Shown: positions 51,045 to 63,945 of the stretch, piece after piece
How positions within the stretch are numbered: position 1 is the stretch's first letter
Layout: each line of letters opens with the position of its first letter
NCBI RefSeq assembly: GCF_008831285.2
Contig: NC_045144.1
Location: 18,305,716 to 18,369,715, forward strand
Direction: 5' to 3'
Length of the DNA: 64,000 bases
Source: Nymphaea colorata
Taxonomy: Eukaryota > Streptophyta > Magnoliopsida > Nymphaeales > Nymphaeaceae
The notes under the pieces: generated by a model
The model's database searches: none
Seen by the model: only the letters and a program-made list of their open reading frames with translations
Told to the model about the DNA's origin: nothing
Program-made: the position numbers and the translations under genes

Positions 51045-54000
51045 TTATTGCTGAATTTGACTGCAAGTACCAAATTAGAAGTCTGGCTGGTTCTACTCAC
51101 ATTTCTCATGTTTATAACACAGACTGAAACAACTAGTCAGGCTTATGGCTCATAACATGGCTGGTTGGGTTGAGGGGTGTGAAAGTCTCATGTTGTCGAT
51201 CTTATTCTTGTGGGCGCTATGCTCCTATGTTATATTGGTTGAGGCGCACCACTAAGTTAACGCTCCTTTGATTTGAAACCATGACCTAATCCAACTTTGG
51301 ATTCTAAAGGGAAGGTGAAGGGGCTGCTCGCATGATCGGGTTTTTGGTTACCCAACAACAAGAAGATGAAGTTTATGCTTCCTGGAACTTATATATACAA
51401 AAAACTGCCCTCTAAGGGTATTGGCTTAGCAACAGTTTGTTATTATTTCATGAATCTAACTTCAAAATTGAGGTAGATTTATGAGACACTGTAATGCAAA
51501 TTTCATGAATTAGGACAAATCCATGAAACAATAACACAATATTTTCCTTGTCAAACTGCTCCTTAGCGCTCAAATTATAAAACATGTGAAAATTTTCATC
51601 AATATACTTCAATTTTTTGGGGTATATTCATAGATACTGATGCAGTATTTTTGTTATCAAACACACTTTAAGGGTCAACTTATCTACCTCATGTTTAAGT
51701 TTAGACTTTTCCTCTTCTATTGGGCTTTTGATTTTTGGTTTTTGTAACTCAAAATAGATTCCTTGCTTAATTTTTAGTTCATGAAATATTAATGCAGTAT
51801 GCGTATTATCAAACACCCCGTAAAGACCTGGTTATTTAACTCGTGTCCTAGATTCGGTCAAGTCCTCTTCCATTGGGCTTTCTATTTTAGGGTTTTGCAA
51901 CTTAAAGTATATCTGTTAGTGTTTCTAGTGCTGAAATTTAAAAAATTGTATACCTTAAGATGGACATACATATATAAATGACCAAATATTTGAAGCCAAC
52001 ATTGTGAAAATGAAGACAATTTGTGGGCTGGTGTGGGGAGTCTGTCAGTCTATATGTCACTCCGCTATTGACTCAGACTACCGTACATGTGTTCTAAAAC
52101 CCTAGAAGTTTTTCTTTTTCTTGGGCAAAAAACTGCTGCAAGCTAATAAAGATACGTCACTTTAGTTTTTTTTTATTCTTTTAGTACAGTGTTTGAATGA
52201 CAAATAATCTTTTGCCTCATTTTAATTAACATATATTGTCTTATGAAAGGCAAACGGCGACATCTTTTCGCATTTTGTAAATTTCCAGTTTGGTGCTTAT
52301 CCTTTGAGTATAGTTTCAAATGGGGGTCTCACCTCTTTTACTTTTCCCAACCACTATCGCAGACAAATCAAAAAAAAAAAAATAAAACAACTACTCAATG
52401 TTTGCTGTGCCTATAAATCACCAGATAGTATTTGAAAATCACTTAATAAATGATTTAAAATACATGTTTCATCTATGAAAAACATTAAAATATGTTTAAA
52501 TTTAAGAGGGGTGGGCATGAAAGTCTGCTTCTTCCTATTGACATACAACTCACTCTATAAATTTACCATTAGAATTAATAAAAAAACTCATTTCTTCTAA
52601 AAGATTTTAGAAACTAAATCTTTAATTTAATTTCCCACAATTTTAGATATTTCTATCTCTATCTCATTTCTTTTTTCTATACAATATCACAAAAAAGGGT
52701 TAAATGAGAGAGAGAGTAGCAAAAAATGTAAATTATAAAAAATTGATATAAAAGACATTGTTAAGGGTAAAATGGTATTCTTAAACATATGTTATGTTTT
52801 TTTTATTCATACGATGGATGTGCTTGTGAAAAAGATACCTATATTTTACCTTTTATTAAAGGGTATTTTTGTTTTTCAAAATAGATCTTTTAACGGGAGT
52901 TAGACATCAAGGACATTATGGAAATGTCTTACGAATCTGCCTAAAAAAGTGAGACAGATTAGTTCATGACATACATGCAAAATGTCCCTGCTTCCAAACA
53001 GTTCCTTAAAGCTCGTTGGCAAATGCTTAAAAAAGTGAGACAGATTTGTTCAACACTAGAACTAATATCTCATGAATATACCTCAATTGTTGGCGCATAT
53101 TCATGACACACATGCAGAATGTCCCTGCTGCCAAAGAGTTCCTTAAGCTCGTTGGCAAATGAAACAGTTTGTAACTGACCCACGAATATGCTAAAAAAAT
53201 CGTTCAAACTCATAAAACTAAAGTGTTTCACGGATCTACCCATAATGTTTAAGTCATATTAATGAAACAATTACATATTGTTTCATTTATTGAATGGACC
53301 TTAAGGGGTCTTCACGGCTTTACCATCAAGGATTTCTAGAGTGTTTTCATCATTTTCAACGTCCTAACACACCGTCTCATGTTAGGGGCCTAACATATAA
53401 CCTGTTCTCGATGGCTGATAATTCTGAATCCACTCCATTCATTATGCCGGCGATTAAGGCGGTTCTATATAAGTAAGCTGAACCATGCACATCTTCATTG
53501 AAGATCGATTTTCTACCGTCAAAGATGTGGACTCCTGTTTCTACGAAGGTTCCTCATCGAGAAAAAAATGAAAAGTAAGGATTCTGGCTCTCATATATGC
53601 ACATCAACCAATTTATGCGCATTCAATTGAGACAAAACTATCTTTGAATTTTCATGTCTTGAGTTGAAGAAAATCAAAGAGTCCAATGTAATGGTTGCGC
53701 TTCTCACCAAGAAAACCAGGAAAAGGAAGAGCAGGAAAAAGATAAAGTATCTTTGAAACTTTGATGCTTTAGACAATCACGGATATGAAGCGTGAGAAGG
53801 GAGTCCCGGTTGAAGGCCTGATCAAGGAAAGTTGATTAACAAGAACACTCCCACTTTCCTTGTTTCTCTTGTGGGCATCATGTTCTTGATGGGCCTTCTT
53901 CAGCACTTTCCAATGTCAACAAGTGTAACGGCCCACTTTGAAAAGCTTATTTAAGATTGCAATGAGTTTTGAGGGATTTATAGAAGAGGTTGTTAAGTGA

Positions 54001-54784
54001 TTGGTTGTCCCTTTGAACATAAATTTAACCCGAATTCAAACCATTGACATCTTTTAATTTCTCATTTCTAGAAACTATCCCAATAGGTGCATTAGCGACA
54101 AGTTCGTTGTGGTTTATAGGACTTTAAGCAATGAAAGTCCATCCAACAATACTCAGCAGCCAGTACACTAACTCTTAGAATTCATTTGAGTCGAGCAAAG
54201 ATGAACATATATCTATTCTTAAGGTGGTTGGCACCATGGAATCAGGTAGTAGTAGGCGACCAGTCTTCGCTTCGAATTGCTGGATTCCTGGGTTGTCAAC
54301 TCTGTGCGCTACAAACGAGAGTCCATCAATGTGCAAGTTGAAGCCAGGTGTGAGCGGCAGCTCAAGGTACCAAAGCAGACCCTATATAATGGAGAATGAG
54401 GGGTTGGGCAGAGGCTTCAGCCTTCACCTGAAAGATGAAGCCAATGATAAGATGAAGCCAATTATTGTCACTATTATCTTATTTTTCTTTCAAATTACGA
54501 TAGATTAAGAACACAAATGTTTTATAAACTAATTACCTCTTAGGCATTGATCATTTTAAGATGGATGGCTAAAATAAAAATAAGGCTGAAAAAATGTTAA
54601 TTAATATGAGATGAGTAAAATACTCTAATCTAATTTTTCTTCTTCCATGTTGATAACTATGAGATGTTAATATATGTATGTGTGTGTGTGTGTTTGCATG
54701 CACGCTTCTTCCATGTTGATAACTAAAACAGCATACGTATTTATATAAAACTGGTTCTTCCGCATTGGTAATTAGAAAAGAGAG

Positions 54785-54815
<31 letters not shown>

Positions 54816-55188
54816 TAGAAGGTTCTTTACTTCTTCCTTACTCCATGCATGTTTGGTGCATGTCTGGCTAGCCGAATATAGACTCAGTTGCATGCACCGT
54901 TATGAGCACGCAACATACGTTTGAGAGACATTCTAGTAATGTTTTAAAAAGATATGTTCTTTATAGTCATTTTATTTTTTTTATCTTCTCAAAAAGTTTT
55001 ATTTTTCTGTGTAAACAAGGAGTACTTTTTGTAATAACCATACTGACTCACAAAAATTTCGGTGCACCTGTATAATGCATATAATCAGGCTCGAGCCAAA
55101 TATACATTCCCATGCTCAAAGTTGCAAAAACGGTTTCCCTTTGTGTATGGCAAGAAATCTGTGAATCTACATGTTATATCAAACTCAA

Positions 55189-55190
<2 letters not shown>
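49580..55190. other. Gene-free AT-rich repeat debris
   Basis: No gene is supported. It contains a TA tract (51019-51045) and fragments of a 'GTTACTGTTTCATGAAT..TTGAGG.AGATT.ATGAGACA' repeat (about 51430-51660) that recurs at 59970-60120 and resembles part of the post-GDSL spacer. A pair of about 55-bp repeats (ATGTCCCTGCT.CCAAA.AGTTCC) sits near 52979 and 53115. A small low-AT patch (54220-54450) has no recognisable product. Confidence 0.5.
50418..50467. repeat. Perfect 25-bp tandem duplication
   Basis: A 25-bp unit starting ATCTCCCTCTTACCCC is repeated twice without mismatch. Confidence 0.9.

Positions 55191-55250
<60 letters not shown>
55191..55250. repeat. (AT)30 microsatellite
   Basis: Thirty uninterrupted AT units; predicted small proteins here are artefacts of the repeat. 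Confidence 0.97.
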
Positions 55251-55257
<7 letters not shown>

Positions 55258-56024
55258 CAGATGCCAAAGATTTCTAGATCTGGATGGCTAAAAATTGAAA
55301 TCTGCCATTGAAAAACGCCATAAGCCATTTGCAGCAGAATCGTTATTGGATCACAAACCATTGTCAACAACTATGTTATGTTGACAATTTTTTCAACTTT
55401 TTAGTCATCTAACAATAGGCAATCCAACAACAACTAAAATATTAGATATGAAGTCCCTTACGTAAAGAGTAAAATATTGATCCTTGAAAACCACTACGAG
55501 TTGTCATATCAAGCTAATTGGATGACATACAAAATGAAAATACCACTTAGAAAGTAATTATCGAAGAGAATTAATTATAGGTGATGAGTTGATTTTCCGG
55601 AAATTCTCGACGTGCTTAACCAAGGTAGCTGACCCATTAATGTTTCCTAATTTCCACTAGAGCAAAGAAGATTGTTAGAATAACGTACACGATTCTCCAA
55701 TAATGACAGGCTAAACTTTATAATCCTACTTTTGTCTCTAGATTAGCTTGACTGCTGATTCCTTGTATTGGAATTCTTAATCGCCGAACTGGTCACGATT
55801 ATGACGCATTGACGATGACTTTCAAAGTATGTAAATACCGAACGTCTATTTAAAACTGAATCCTATTGATTTCGTTCATTAAATCTGAATTCAATCAGAT
55901 TTCTTAATCAATAATTGTTGGATTTATGTTACATATCTAGCTTTTTGAAGTAGTTTGGTTGGATATTATGTCCGACCCGTTGACATTCCAACTCATTAAT
56001 TATCATTTTTTACGCATCTTGGTT

Positions 56025-56374
56025 AAGCCAGGGCATCTTGGGCTTGGGCCAATCCGACATTCAAAACCCGAGTATGGCTCCGGCCTGACTCAAAAAAACC
56101 CGAGCCCAAGTTCAACTTGATTAAATTTTAATAAATTTATTTTTAAATAAAAAATTATATAAATATAATTAATCATAACAATATATTATAAGTATATATA
56201 TATAAATTGATTAAAAAAAATTTAAAAACTTATTATCGGGCCCACCCGAACTTATCAGGCCAACCCAGGTCGGCCCGATAAATTATCGGGCTGGCCCGAG
56301 TTCCTTTTTTTCGAACCCAAGTCGGGCAAGGGTACCGAGTACCTAGCGGCAGCCCGACCTGATGCTCAGGCTTA
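56025..56374. mobile_element. 350-bp hAT-type miniature element
   Basis: The inverted ends are TAAGCCAGGGCATC and, on the other strand, TAAGCCTGAGCATC (12 of 14). Flanking 8-mers ATCTTGGT (56017-56024) and ATTTTGGT (56375-56382) differ by one base, fitting the 8-bp target duplication of hAT transposons. The interior combines GGGCC/CCCGA-rich ends with an AT-rich core and has no coding capacity. Confidence 0.75.
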
Positions 56375-57399
56375 ATTTTGGTTCGATCAATCATTCACAA
56401 TGAAGTCATTGAAAACCATTGCCTTTGTACCATGTAACATATGAATCCACTTGGTGCACACTTTACATATCTCATCTTAAAATCGTTATCACTTTGGTCA
56501 TGTTCGAATCTTACCCATCTTTTATGTTATTTTAAAAAAAGGGGACAAGTATCTAACTAAATTTTATTGACAATTTAGTACTGCTTTTTATTTTCTACTT
56601 TATTAATCTAATTGTTGAGAAAGTGACTTTAACTTCCATCTCACGTCCCTTTTTATCTCATTTTTTACATTTTTATATTCAAACTTGAACTTCACGTCCA
56701 CGGCATTTTTAACTTGTTCTGAACACAATGATGAGACTTTGCCGCAGTGGACCAGCTTTTTCCAAAAGGAAGAACGGGACTATATTATATATTAACACAT
56801 TTCATCATGTGATCAAACAAACTTGACCGACCTACTTTTACTTTTAACTTTTCAATTCTCTTAAACTAGGGAAAGTAAGTTCGCACTACGGCTGGAAATG
56901 GGCCGAATCTGCTTTTAAGTGTTTTGTCATTTTCTTTTGTCGTGGATTCGACTTTGACCTAACCAGTGACCGAACGGTGCACTTAGCGGTTCTCAATTCA
57001 AACCCTAAAGATGGTTGCCTTTCAATTTTTTCACTAAGAAATATGATTTCATATCATGCAATTGCAAAGTTGTGAATAATTCCAAGCAGTTGCAAACTTA
57101 TCGGCGGCCGCAAAGCATATTCCAAATGGTCCGGTCCAAGGTATTTGAAAAACCAAAACAACGAGCATAGAAAAAACAAATAATTTGAGGACAAAATTTA
57201 GATTAGGTCACCAGAAGTGTTTATATGTCGCCTAACAACTTAGACCATGTATTTAATATTATCAGATTGGCGTTGTGTTGATGACAGCACTAGGAACTCT
57301 GATGAAGTGCGTTGCACGACCGGGCGGTAAGTAGGTTTACATCCGAGCGGTTTGAAGTACGAATCCCTTGGCTACTGTCATGGTTCAGTGCATTATTTT

Positions 57400-57600
57400 T
57401 CTGGGCTGCAAACAGTGGGAGTGTGACACTCTGAGGCCCTGAAGCAAACCAAGACCAACCTTGAAGTCGTAAGAGTATTTCTCTAACACTCTGAGGCCCT
57501 AAAGCAAACCAGGACCAACCTTGAAGCCATAACAGTATTTCTTTGGGCTGCAAACAGTGGGAGTGCGACACTCTGAGGCCATGAGAGGACCAACCTTGGA
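57400..57600. repeat. Three-copy imperfect local repeat
   Basis: ACACTCTGAGGCC at about 57427, 57486 and 57567, each followed by AAGC/GAGG and GACCAACCTTG.AG; TTGGGCTGCAAACAGTGGGAGTG-type sequence precedes two of them (57401, 57543). The minus strand is open through two units (repeated LLWLQGWSWFA-like peptide), but nothing else suggests a gene. Confidence 0.75.
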
Positions 57601-57702
57601 GTCATAAGAGTATGGCCTTGGGCGCAAGACTTTTACAAACGCTTCTTAATTTACTGACTATTTTGCACAAGCGAACTGTGGAACTCTTGTGGTGCTTGAG
57701 AT

Positions 57703-57866
57703 CAAGGTGGAGCTAGAAATTTTTCATGAGGGGGGTTGAATTAAAGTTTCTAAATTCTGACTAGGATCGACATATCATTTTTCAAAATTTTACATAAAAC
57801 AAGTGAAATTTTTTAAAATTTACATGCAAAATTTTTACCTTAGCTCTGTCCTGCTTAAGATCAAGA
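57703..57866. mobile_element. Decayed element of the CAGGGGTGGAGC family
   Basis: AAGGTGGAGCTAGAAATTTTTCATGA..GAATTAAAGTTTCTAAATT..ATATCATTTTTCAAAATTTTA..GTGAAATTTTTTAAAATTTACATG, ending in TTAGCTCTGTCCTG. It closely matches 59409-59601 and 63791-63915. Confidence 0.6.
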
Positions 57867-57869
57867 CAA

Positions 57870-59400
57870 ATCTTTCAAATCAAATCCAACATGCAACTCT
57901 CCCAAAACGTGCAATTAACAAGAACTGCGCAGCTTTTCCATCTAACGTTGACTCCTAATCTAAAACCAAGATTAGTTTTGGTGACCCCACAAACCTTGAT
58001 TTGTGCATCATTTTAGCGAAAGCCTCTCGTCTGCATCGCTTCAGTCCAATCTCTAGATGTCATGTGGCGGAGCGATATATGGGCTGGGGTGAGTCACTGA
58101 CTATGCAAGCCCCATCAAAAGCTTCGTTGGAATGACTCAAAAATTTGTATGTGGTGCCGACACTAGACCCGGGTGTGTGATTCAAGTGCACCTCGGCCAA
58201 AAAATCTTTATCTCCGCTACTGTTTGAATCACGTACTTTCTTTACCCATTCCGCGAGATAAGTGTAATACTTTTAAGGAGCATTTGTACTTATCTGGACA
58301 TTAGAGATCAAGTCACCACCCATTTCACTATTCTATATTGCTGTCAAAACCATATATGTGGTCTAAGTTCTTAGGTGGGTGGCAGATTTAGGTGGTGACT
58401 TGACCTCACCTTATCTTCACCAGTTTTTTATCAATGAAAGGACTACCAATGTGCAGTCAATTGGGAGGAAAATTTCCTTTCTAGTGACCCATCTACTTTT
58501 CCAAGTGTCTAAATTTCTACATTCAACTAATCCTTATCTTTCAATATGAAGTGTATTATTATTTTTAGTGTGATCGAGAACCAAAGTTCCCTTGTGCTCC
58601 TGCTCATAAGGTTTAGGGCTGCTTCGATGCCTTGGTAGGAGCTTGTGTTTTACGTCAGGTGTGCGGTGCCCTTATCATTAAAACAATGACTGGCCTTCTA
58701 CCAGCCACGGGCCGGAGTTGGTCCGCCAACGCCCTTCAGAGCTGGTATTGTTGCTTTTCGAAAAAGATTTTGGAACGGACTAATGAAAATGACCTAAAAT
58801 TAATCCCCTCAGATTAAGATGTGTTTCATGGCCTCCAGTTGCAGATTCAAGCTTGATATGGAAAAACTTTTTGCAGGGCCAATGTAGTATTTTTTTTCAA
58901 GACCCACAGAGTAATCAAACATTGGGCTTCAAATCTATAAAAAGAAAAATAACAAAGACTTGAGATCAGAGGAGCCAAACTATACTTTCAAAATTTTAAC
59001 AGGGCCGAAATCTAATTTGGAATGAGTAGGCAGATCTCTGAAATTCACTGTTTGTTTAAACAATGGACCTCTCCTAGCACAGATCTCAATCAAGCCTCAA
59101 GATCTTGGAAAAGCGGCCACTGAACATGACCTCAAATGTTTTATATGCAAAATGTGCAACTTTTGCTAAAATAATAAGTCATAGTGGTGTACCAAAGAAT
59201 ATTCTCAGGGCTTTTCCCTTTCTATATTAAAAGGTTACTCCAGCACAAGGCATAATAAACATGAAGATCATATGTCTCCTAGTCTGACAAGTCTGAACGT
59301 TCAATATAGAGAATGATGTACAAAGTTGCAGCATGTGAAGAGGGTGGTTCATGCTTGTCCTTCCAAAACACAGAAAGCTCCTTTGCATGTAATTCATGAG
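57870..59400. other. Gene-free stretch
   Basis: No gene or defined element. Short open frames (for example 58632-58817) have no motif. Confidence 0.5.
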
Positions 59401-59408
59401 AATCCAAG

Positions 59409-59601
59409 GTCAGGAGCGAAACCAGAAATTTTTCATGAGATCGGTCGAATTAAAGTTTCTAAATTTTGACACGGACAAAAATATCATTTTTCAAAATTTT
59501 TATGTAGGACAAGTAAAATTTTTTAAAATTTACATGTAAATTTTCTTTTAAAAATTTTTTTGATGTGGGGCCACTGCCAGAGCTATGCGGGCTCCACCCC
59601 T
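59409..59601. mobile_element. Element of the CAGGGGTGGAGC family
   Basis: The left end is CAGGAGCGAAACCAGAAATT, the right end GGGCTCCACCCCTG (other strand CAGGGGTGGAGCCC). It is about 193 bp, like the 192-bp copy at 24976-25167, with shared internal sequence with 57703 and 63791. Confidence 0.65.
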
Positions 59602-59609
59602 GCCTATGG

Positions 59610-60910
59610 TACTATGTGTTATGAACTAATACTGTGCTTTATTAAATATCAACTAATTCAAAAAAAAAAAGTTTCTAGTAATTTCCAGTGAAAACTACTA
59701 TTTTCGGGAGCATTGGGTCCTAAACCAAAGCTTTACAGAAATGCGTAAATGTAGGATTACAGGAAGTCATCATCTATAAAATATAAAAATGATATGTGAT
59801 TATTAGAATATGCTAGTGGAGAAGCAGAAACTTTGGGCTAAAGGGTACTAATTAATGCAATCCTTAACTCTACATCTATAAATTACAAATACCATATGTG
59901 ATTATTAGAATATGCCAGTGGTGGAGGTAGAAATTTTAGGCTAAAAGGTATTAATTAAGAAAATTCTTAACCCCGTTAAGTAATAGTAACATATTGTTAC
60001 TGTTCAATCAATCTGCTAAAGAATTGAGGCAGATTTACGAAACACTTTGTTATGGTACTTCATGATTTTGTTTCATTTTTTGAAGTAGATTCATGAGACA
60101 GTGACAATATGTTACCTTTATCATACGACTCTTGAGAGACACACATATACATAAATGGACTAATATACCAATACATAAATAAAGGAAATTTATGGGTCCG
60201 AGTAAGTAACAAACCCCACATGCCCACATATAATTGGGCCACTCCAATATGATACATGCCTAAAATAAGAACCTCACATCATGTAAGCAAATTATATTAA
60301 GGTGGTAGACTAAGTATAGTACATAACATGTGATTCATCTGAATTATTTCATTTGATGATTATTTTCATCTTCTAGTAAATTCATCCCTAGACAACATTG
60401 TCAGAAAAAAAAAAGCGCTAAGTCAGCCAGTGGCGGGTATGTAGCTGGTCAATGGTTCAAATATCAGAGGTGTTTGCTCTAGTACAAACCAACGAACGCC
60501 AGGACCTTGAGGGCAGGGGGAATGGCTTCGGTTTTTTACTCCTTAGCCCGAGAAAGTTTTTCCCAAGTAAAAAGAAAAAGAAAGAGACCAATTATGTAGC
60601 CAAAACAATCTATGTCATTAACAAGGTCATCATGTTTCCCCTTTTGTGACAAAAGTAGTAGACCATGATTATTTGTAGTTTTGCTTCTTTGAATTTATAA
60701 TTTTTTTAGGGAAAACACAAAATTTCAAAACTAGTCTTGTGATAATTTGCCAGTAGCGATATTGTTAACCATGGTTAGGACCCAAATGGGCCCCAACAAA
60801 GAAAATTGAACCTAACCCTAACTAGGCTTAGGGTCTAACCCAAAGAGCGCTACATTAGTATTCATTCATTAAAAAAAAAAAAATCAACCGTCGAGGATGG
60901 GTTTTCCAAA
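59610..60910. other. Gene-free stretch with repeat fragments
   Basis: 59970-60120 carries a GTAACATATTGTTACTG palindrome-like repeat, also seen near 51430. 60418-60590 (CCAGTGGCGGGTATGTAGCTGGTCAATGGTTCAAATATCAG) has a Pol III B-box-like GGTTCAAAT word and could be a SINE relic; an A box is not convincing. No gene. Confidence 0.4.
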
Positions 60911-60918
60911 AACACTCT

Positions 60919-61208
60919 GGGAGCATTTGGATGACAACCTAGAAAAGCTTGGGTTTTGTAAAAACCAAGTTTTGCGAAAACCTGGTTAAATATCCAGTTT
61001 TGTAACTTGGTTTGGATGTTTGGATGACAAATGAAAAACTTAGTTTAGAAGCAAAAATTGATTTTGTACAGTTCAAACCCTTTATGAAAACCAGGTTTTG
61101 GTAAAACCCCGTTTGGATGTCATCCAAACATTCTTGAAATCGTGTTTTGGGGCAAACCGATGTTTTGTGTCCCAAAACCTGATTTTAAGTTGGCATCCAA
61201 ACACGCCC
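60919..61208. mobile_element. 290-bp Tourist-like miniature element
   Basis: The ends are GGGAGCATTTGGATGACA and, on the other strand, GGGCGTGTTTGGATGCCA (14 of 18). The interior has repeated AAACC(A/T)(A/G)GTTTT words that can fold on themselves. The termini are of PIF/Harbinger (Tourist) type. The flanking trinucleotides TCT and TCA do not match TAA, so the insertion site is decayed. Confidence 0.6.
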
Positions 61209-61209
61209 T

Positions 61210-62695
61210 CACAAAGTGGTCGACGGTTCCGACAGTACATTCCTATTTCCTACTGCTTTAAAATAGTGGGTCTACCTTATATCAAAGTAATGCTCTACCT
61301 TCTTTTTTTTTTTCAATTAAAAAAAAAAAACATGTTCAAATTTTAATTATTATTTGAAGACCAACGACTTAATGCAGTGAATCTTGCAAATCACGCACCT
61401 AAATGTTTGGATTCTTTAGCGGCTTATATGATGCACGTGAACAACGCAGATTTTATAAAAGGAACATGTAGGTATGTGCTAATTTATATTAATACATCAT
61501 GATTTGAACACACGGTGGTTAGAACTAGCAAGCAGGTAGAATATAATTAAACTTCAATAAATTAAAAACGAAAATAAGATAACAAGTGAACTCAACTTAA
61601 TTACCGCAAAAAAAAAACACACACACACACACACGCATGAAAAACAATAAATATTAGTCTATTTCTCTGGAAGGCATAGCGTTACAGGTCGGTGAGAGAC
61701 TGGTCGTCAGTTTGATTCATATAGACGCTGCAGTGTGACGCTATAGTTGGAGGGTATACCACAGCTTCACTCAGGTCATGAACCGGCCATGAAGTCCAAG
61801 GGCGAAAGGAAGGGAGAGGGATTTGGCTCACTCGACCTACCAAACCCTTATGTACCAGAATTAATAGGGATCATTCGAGCAATCAATTCCAAAGATCGGA
61901 CATTAAGAATTAAGTTGAAAATATAGAAGTGAATTTATGTCTTAAGAGATAGAAATGCGCGCACACACACACACATAACGTTTACACCTGCTTTTTTTTA
62001 AAAAAAAAAATCTTAATTTCACGAATTATTCGGCGCATTTTTTTTAATGCCTCTATTAAACATCAGAATCACTAAGATAGTGATTTGCCAGATTGAAGGT
62101 CTTTGATTATTCCCAACAGTTCTGAGATCATCTGGCAACCACTCATCTCTCTCTCTTGAAATCGCTTATAAAATTAACAAGAAGAGAAAGCGCGTCCGTC
62201 CTTTCTTTGCATGTTTTGAGCATGTCCAAAATTTGGTAACAAGCTGTCAAAGCCTTTTTGTTGTTTATCATCACATTAATGGTGGTAGGCACGTGGTGCC
62301 AGGAGTTTTTTTCTTTTAAAGGGTATTTTTGTCTTTTTCTAAACTTTTTTTTTCCTCCTGGAGGTTTTTTTTTCATTTTTGTGGGTCAGTTGAACAGCAT
62401 TTTAGCTAGAAAAAAAAAACTTTAAAGGAAAAATTGGAAATAAAAATATTTTATGAGTGTCTTATGAATTGTCAACTTATTAATATGTATTTAATTTTGA
62501 ATCAAATTCATAAAAAAATGACATCATATTCTTATTTTCAGATACCCCCTTAATGACGTACACATCCTGAGGATGTGCCCTATAAAACTGTGTGATGGGT
62601 ATTTTTCATTTTTTTTAAAACAATATTTTACTTTTGGCCCTACAAGGGTCCTCTTTTAAAAAAAAAAAAATCATATGAGGGCATTTTGATTTGAT

Positions 62696-62726
<31 letters not shown>

Positions 62727-63730
62727 ATCACTCAACTTACTTATGAAAACCATATGTTCCATTGTAATGGATGGTTGAAAGATATATAAATACAATAAGG
62801 TGATGAGATTGTACAATGGTTGTAATTTTGAGGATGAGGAAACAAATATTTGTATAACAAAAACTGAATTTCAAATTCATATTTGTGAAATCCACTGTTT
62901 AAATGTAAAGGTTCTTGAGAATTTAAGGGAGCTTGTGTGCCCTTGCTTTGTATGTGGCTCTGCCATTCCTCATTGAATGACTTTTTCAAAACAAGAAAGT
63001 AATGACTTTAATTAAACAAGCTCCATGGACAGCATTACTGAGTCCTTTATCATTTTTTTATTTAAAAGCAAAAATATTTAACAAACCCAAAAGTACTTTG
63101 ATATTTCAATTTCATACCACCCAAAAACTGTTTTATTTTGGCAGCCCCTTAATTTTAAGCACCTTGGTCCATAGCAACTGGACACCAATAGAAAAGCAAT
63201 GCATCATGTAGAAATAAAGAACATTGGACTTCCTATCTATCTTTTTTTTTTCTTCCGGCTTCAATGATCTTCTAAGGAGTTTAAAACACACTGATGAGCT
63301 TCTTTCTTTTCTTGCGCAAAGTGGTGGCGACCGGAGAATTGGATGTTTATTACGTTTTCTTGTAGTTGTCTCTTGTTTGAACGAGTGGAGAGGGATTTGT
63401 TCGGTCAATTCACGAGACCGATGGTGCGTTTGATAGCTTCGGATCTTGAGGAGTTGATTTAAAATCTATTTCTATATAGACCCATGGAGCAAACAAACAA
63501 CTGATTTCACCGCCATGTAGAAAAGCTGATTTGAGACTAAACTGTACTTTTGAGGTTGGATGATAAGGAGGTTTTTGAAGTCAAATTCTCATGTCACGAC
63601 CTGACTCACTCTCTTGGTCTGGCGGATCCCAACCCGCTGCTTAGTTGCTTCGGTTCCAAGTGTTACAATCTACTCAACTTAAGGCACATGTGTTCGTACA
63701 TGTGGAAACCCTAGGTCCAAGTGTTGAATC
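61210..63730. other. Gene-free AT-rich stretch
   Basis: No gene is supported. It contains AC tracts (61617-61634, 61961-61974), a TA tract (62697-62721), poly(A)/poly(T) runs and short GC patches (61680-61860) reminiscent of retroelement debris. Confidence 0.5.
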
Positions 63731-63732
63731 GT

Positions 63733-63754
63733 ACTCTGATACCATTGTAACAAC
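63733..63754 (-). mobile_element. Possible LTR retrotransposon LTR end and primer-binding site
   Basis: The minus strand reads TGTTACA, A, TGGTATCAGAGTA. TGGTATCAGAG is the primer-binding site complementary to initiator-methionine tRNA used by many plant LTR elements, and TGTTACA fits an LTR 3' end (CA). The LTR would extend to the right, past the window edge or into decayed sequence. No gag or pol coding was found in the window. Confidence 0.45.
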
Positions 63755-63790
63755 CCGATCTACTCTCGAGCTCAGACTCTTGGTATGACA

Positions 63791-63906
63791 CAGAGGTAAA
63801 GCTACAAATTTTTCATTAGGTGGGTCCAATTAAAGTTTTCAAATTTTGATAGGAGCCGAAATATCATTTTTCAAAAATTTTATATAAGTGAAATTTTTTA
63901 AAACTT

Positions 63907-63942
<36 letters not shown>
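63791..63942. mobile_element. Element of the CAGGGGTGGAGC family with an internal TA tract
   Basis: CAGAGGTAAAGCTACAAATT..GTCCAATTAAAGTTTTCAAATTTTGATAGG..ATATCATTTTTCAAAAATTT..GTGAAATTTTTTAAAACTTA matches 59409 and 57703. A (TA)n tract (63909-63942) has expanded inside; the right end is not resolved. Confidence 0.55.

Positions 63943-63945
<3 letters not shown>

Noticed and set aside
54224-54508. 94-aa open frame on +
   Set aside because: Somewhat higher GC than its surroundings, but no motif, no promoter and no splicing signals that convince.
57330-57370. GGTTTGAAGTACGAATCCC resembling a tRNA T-arm or B box
   Set aside because: No acceptor stem or A box at the right distance, so no tRNA gene can be folded by eye. 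No other tRNA or rRNA was found in the window.
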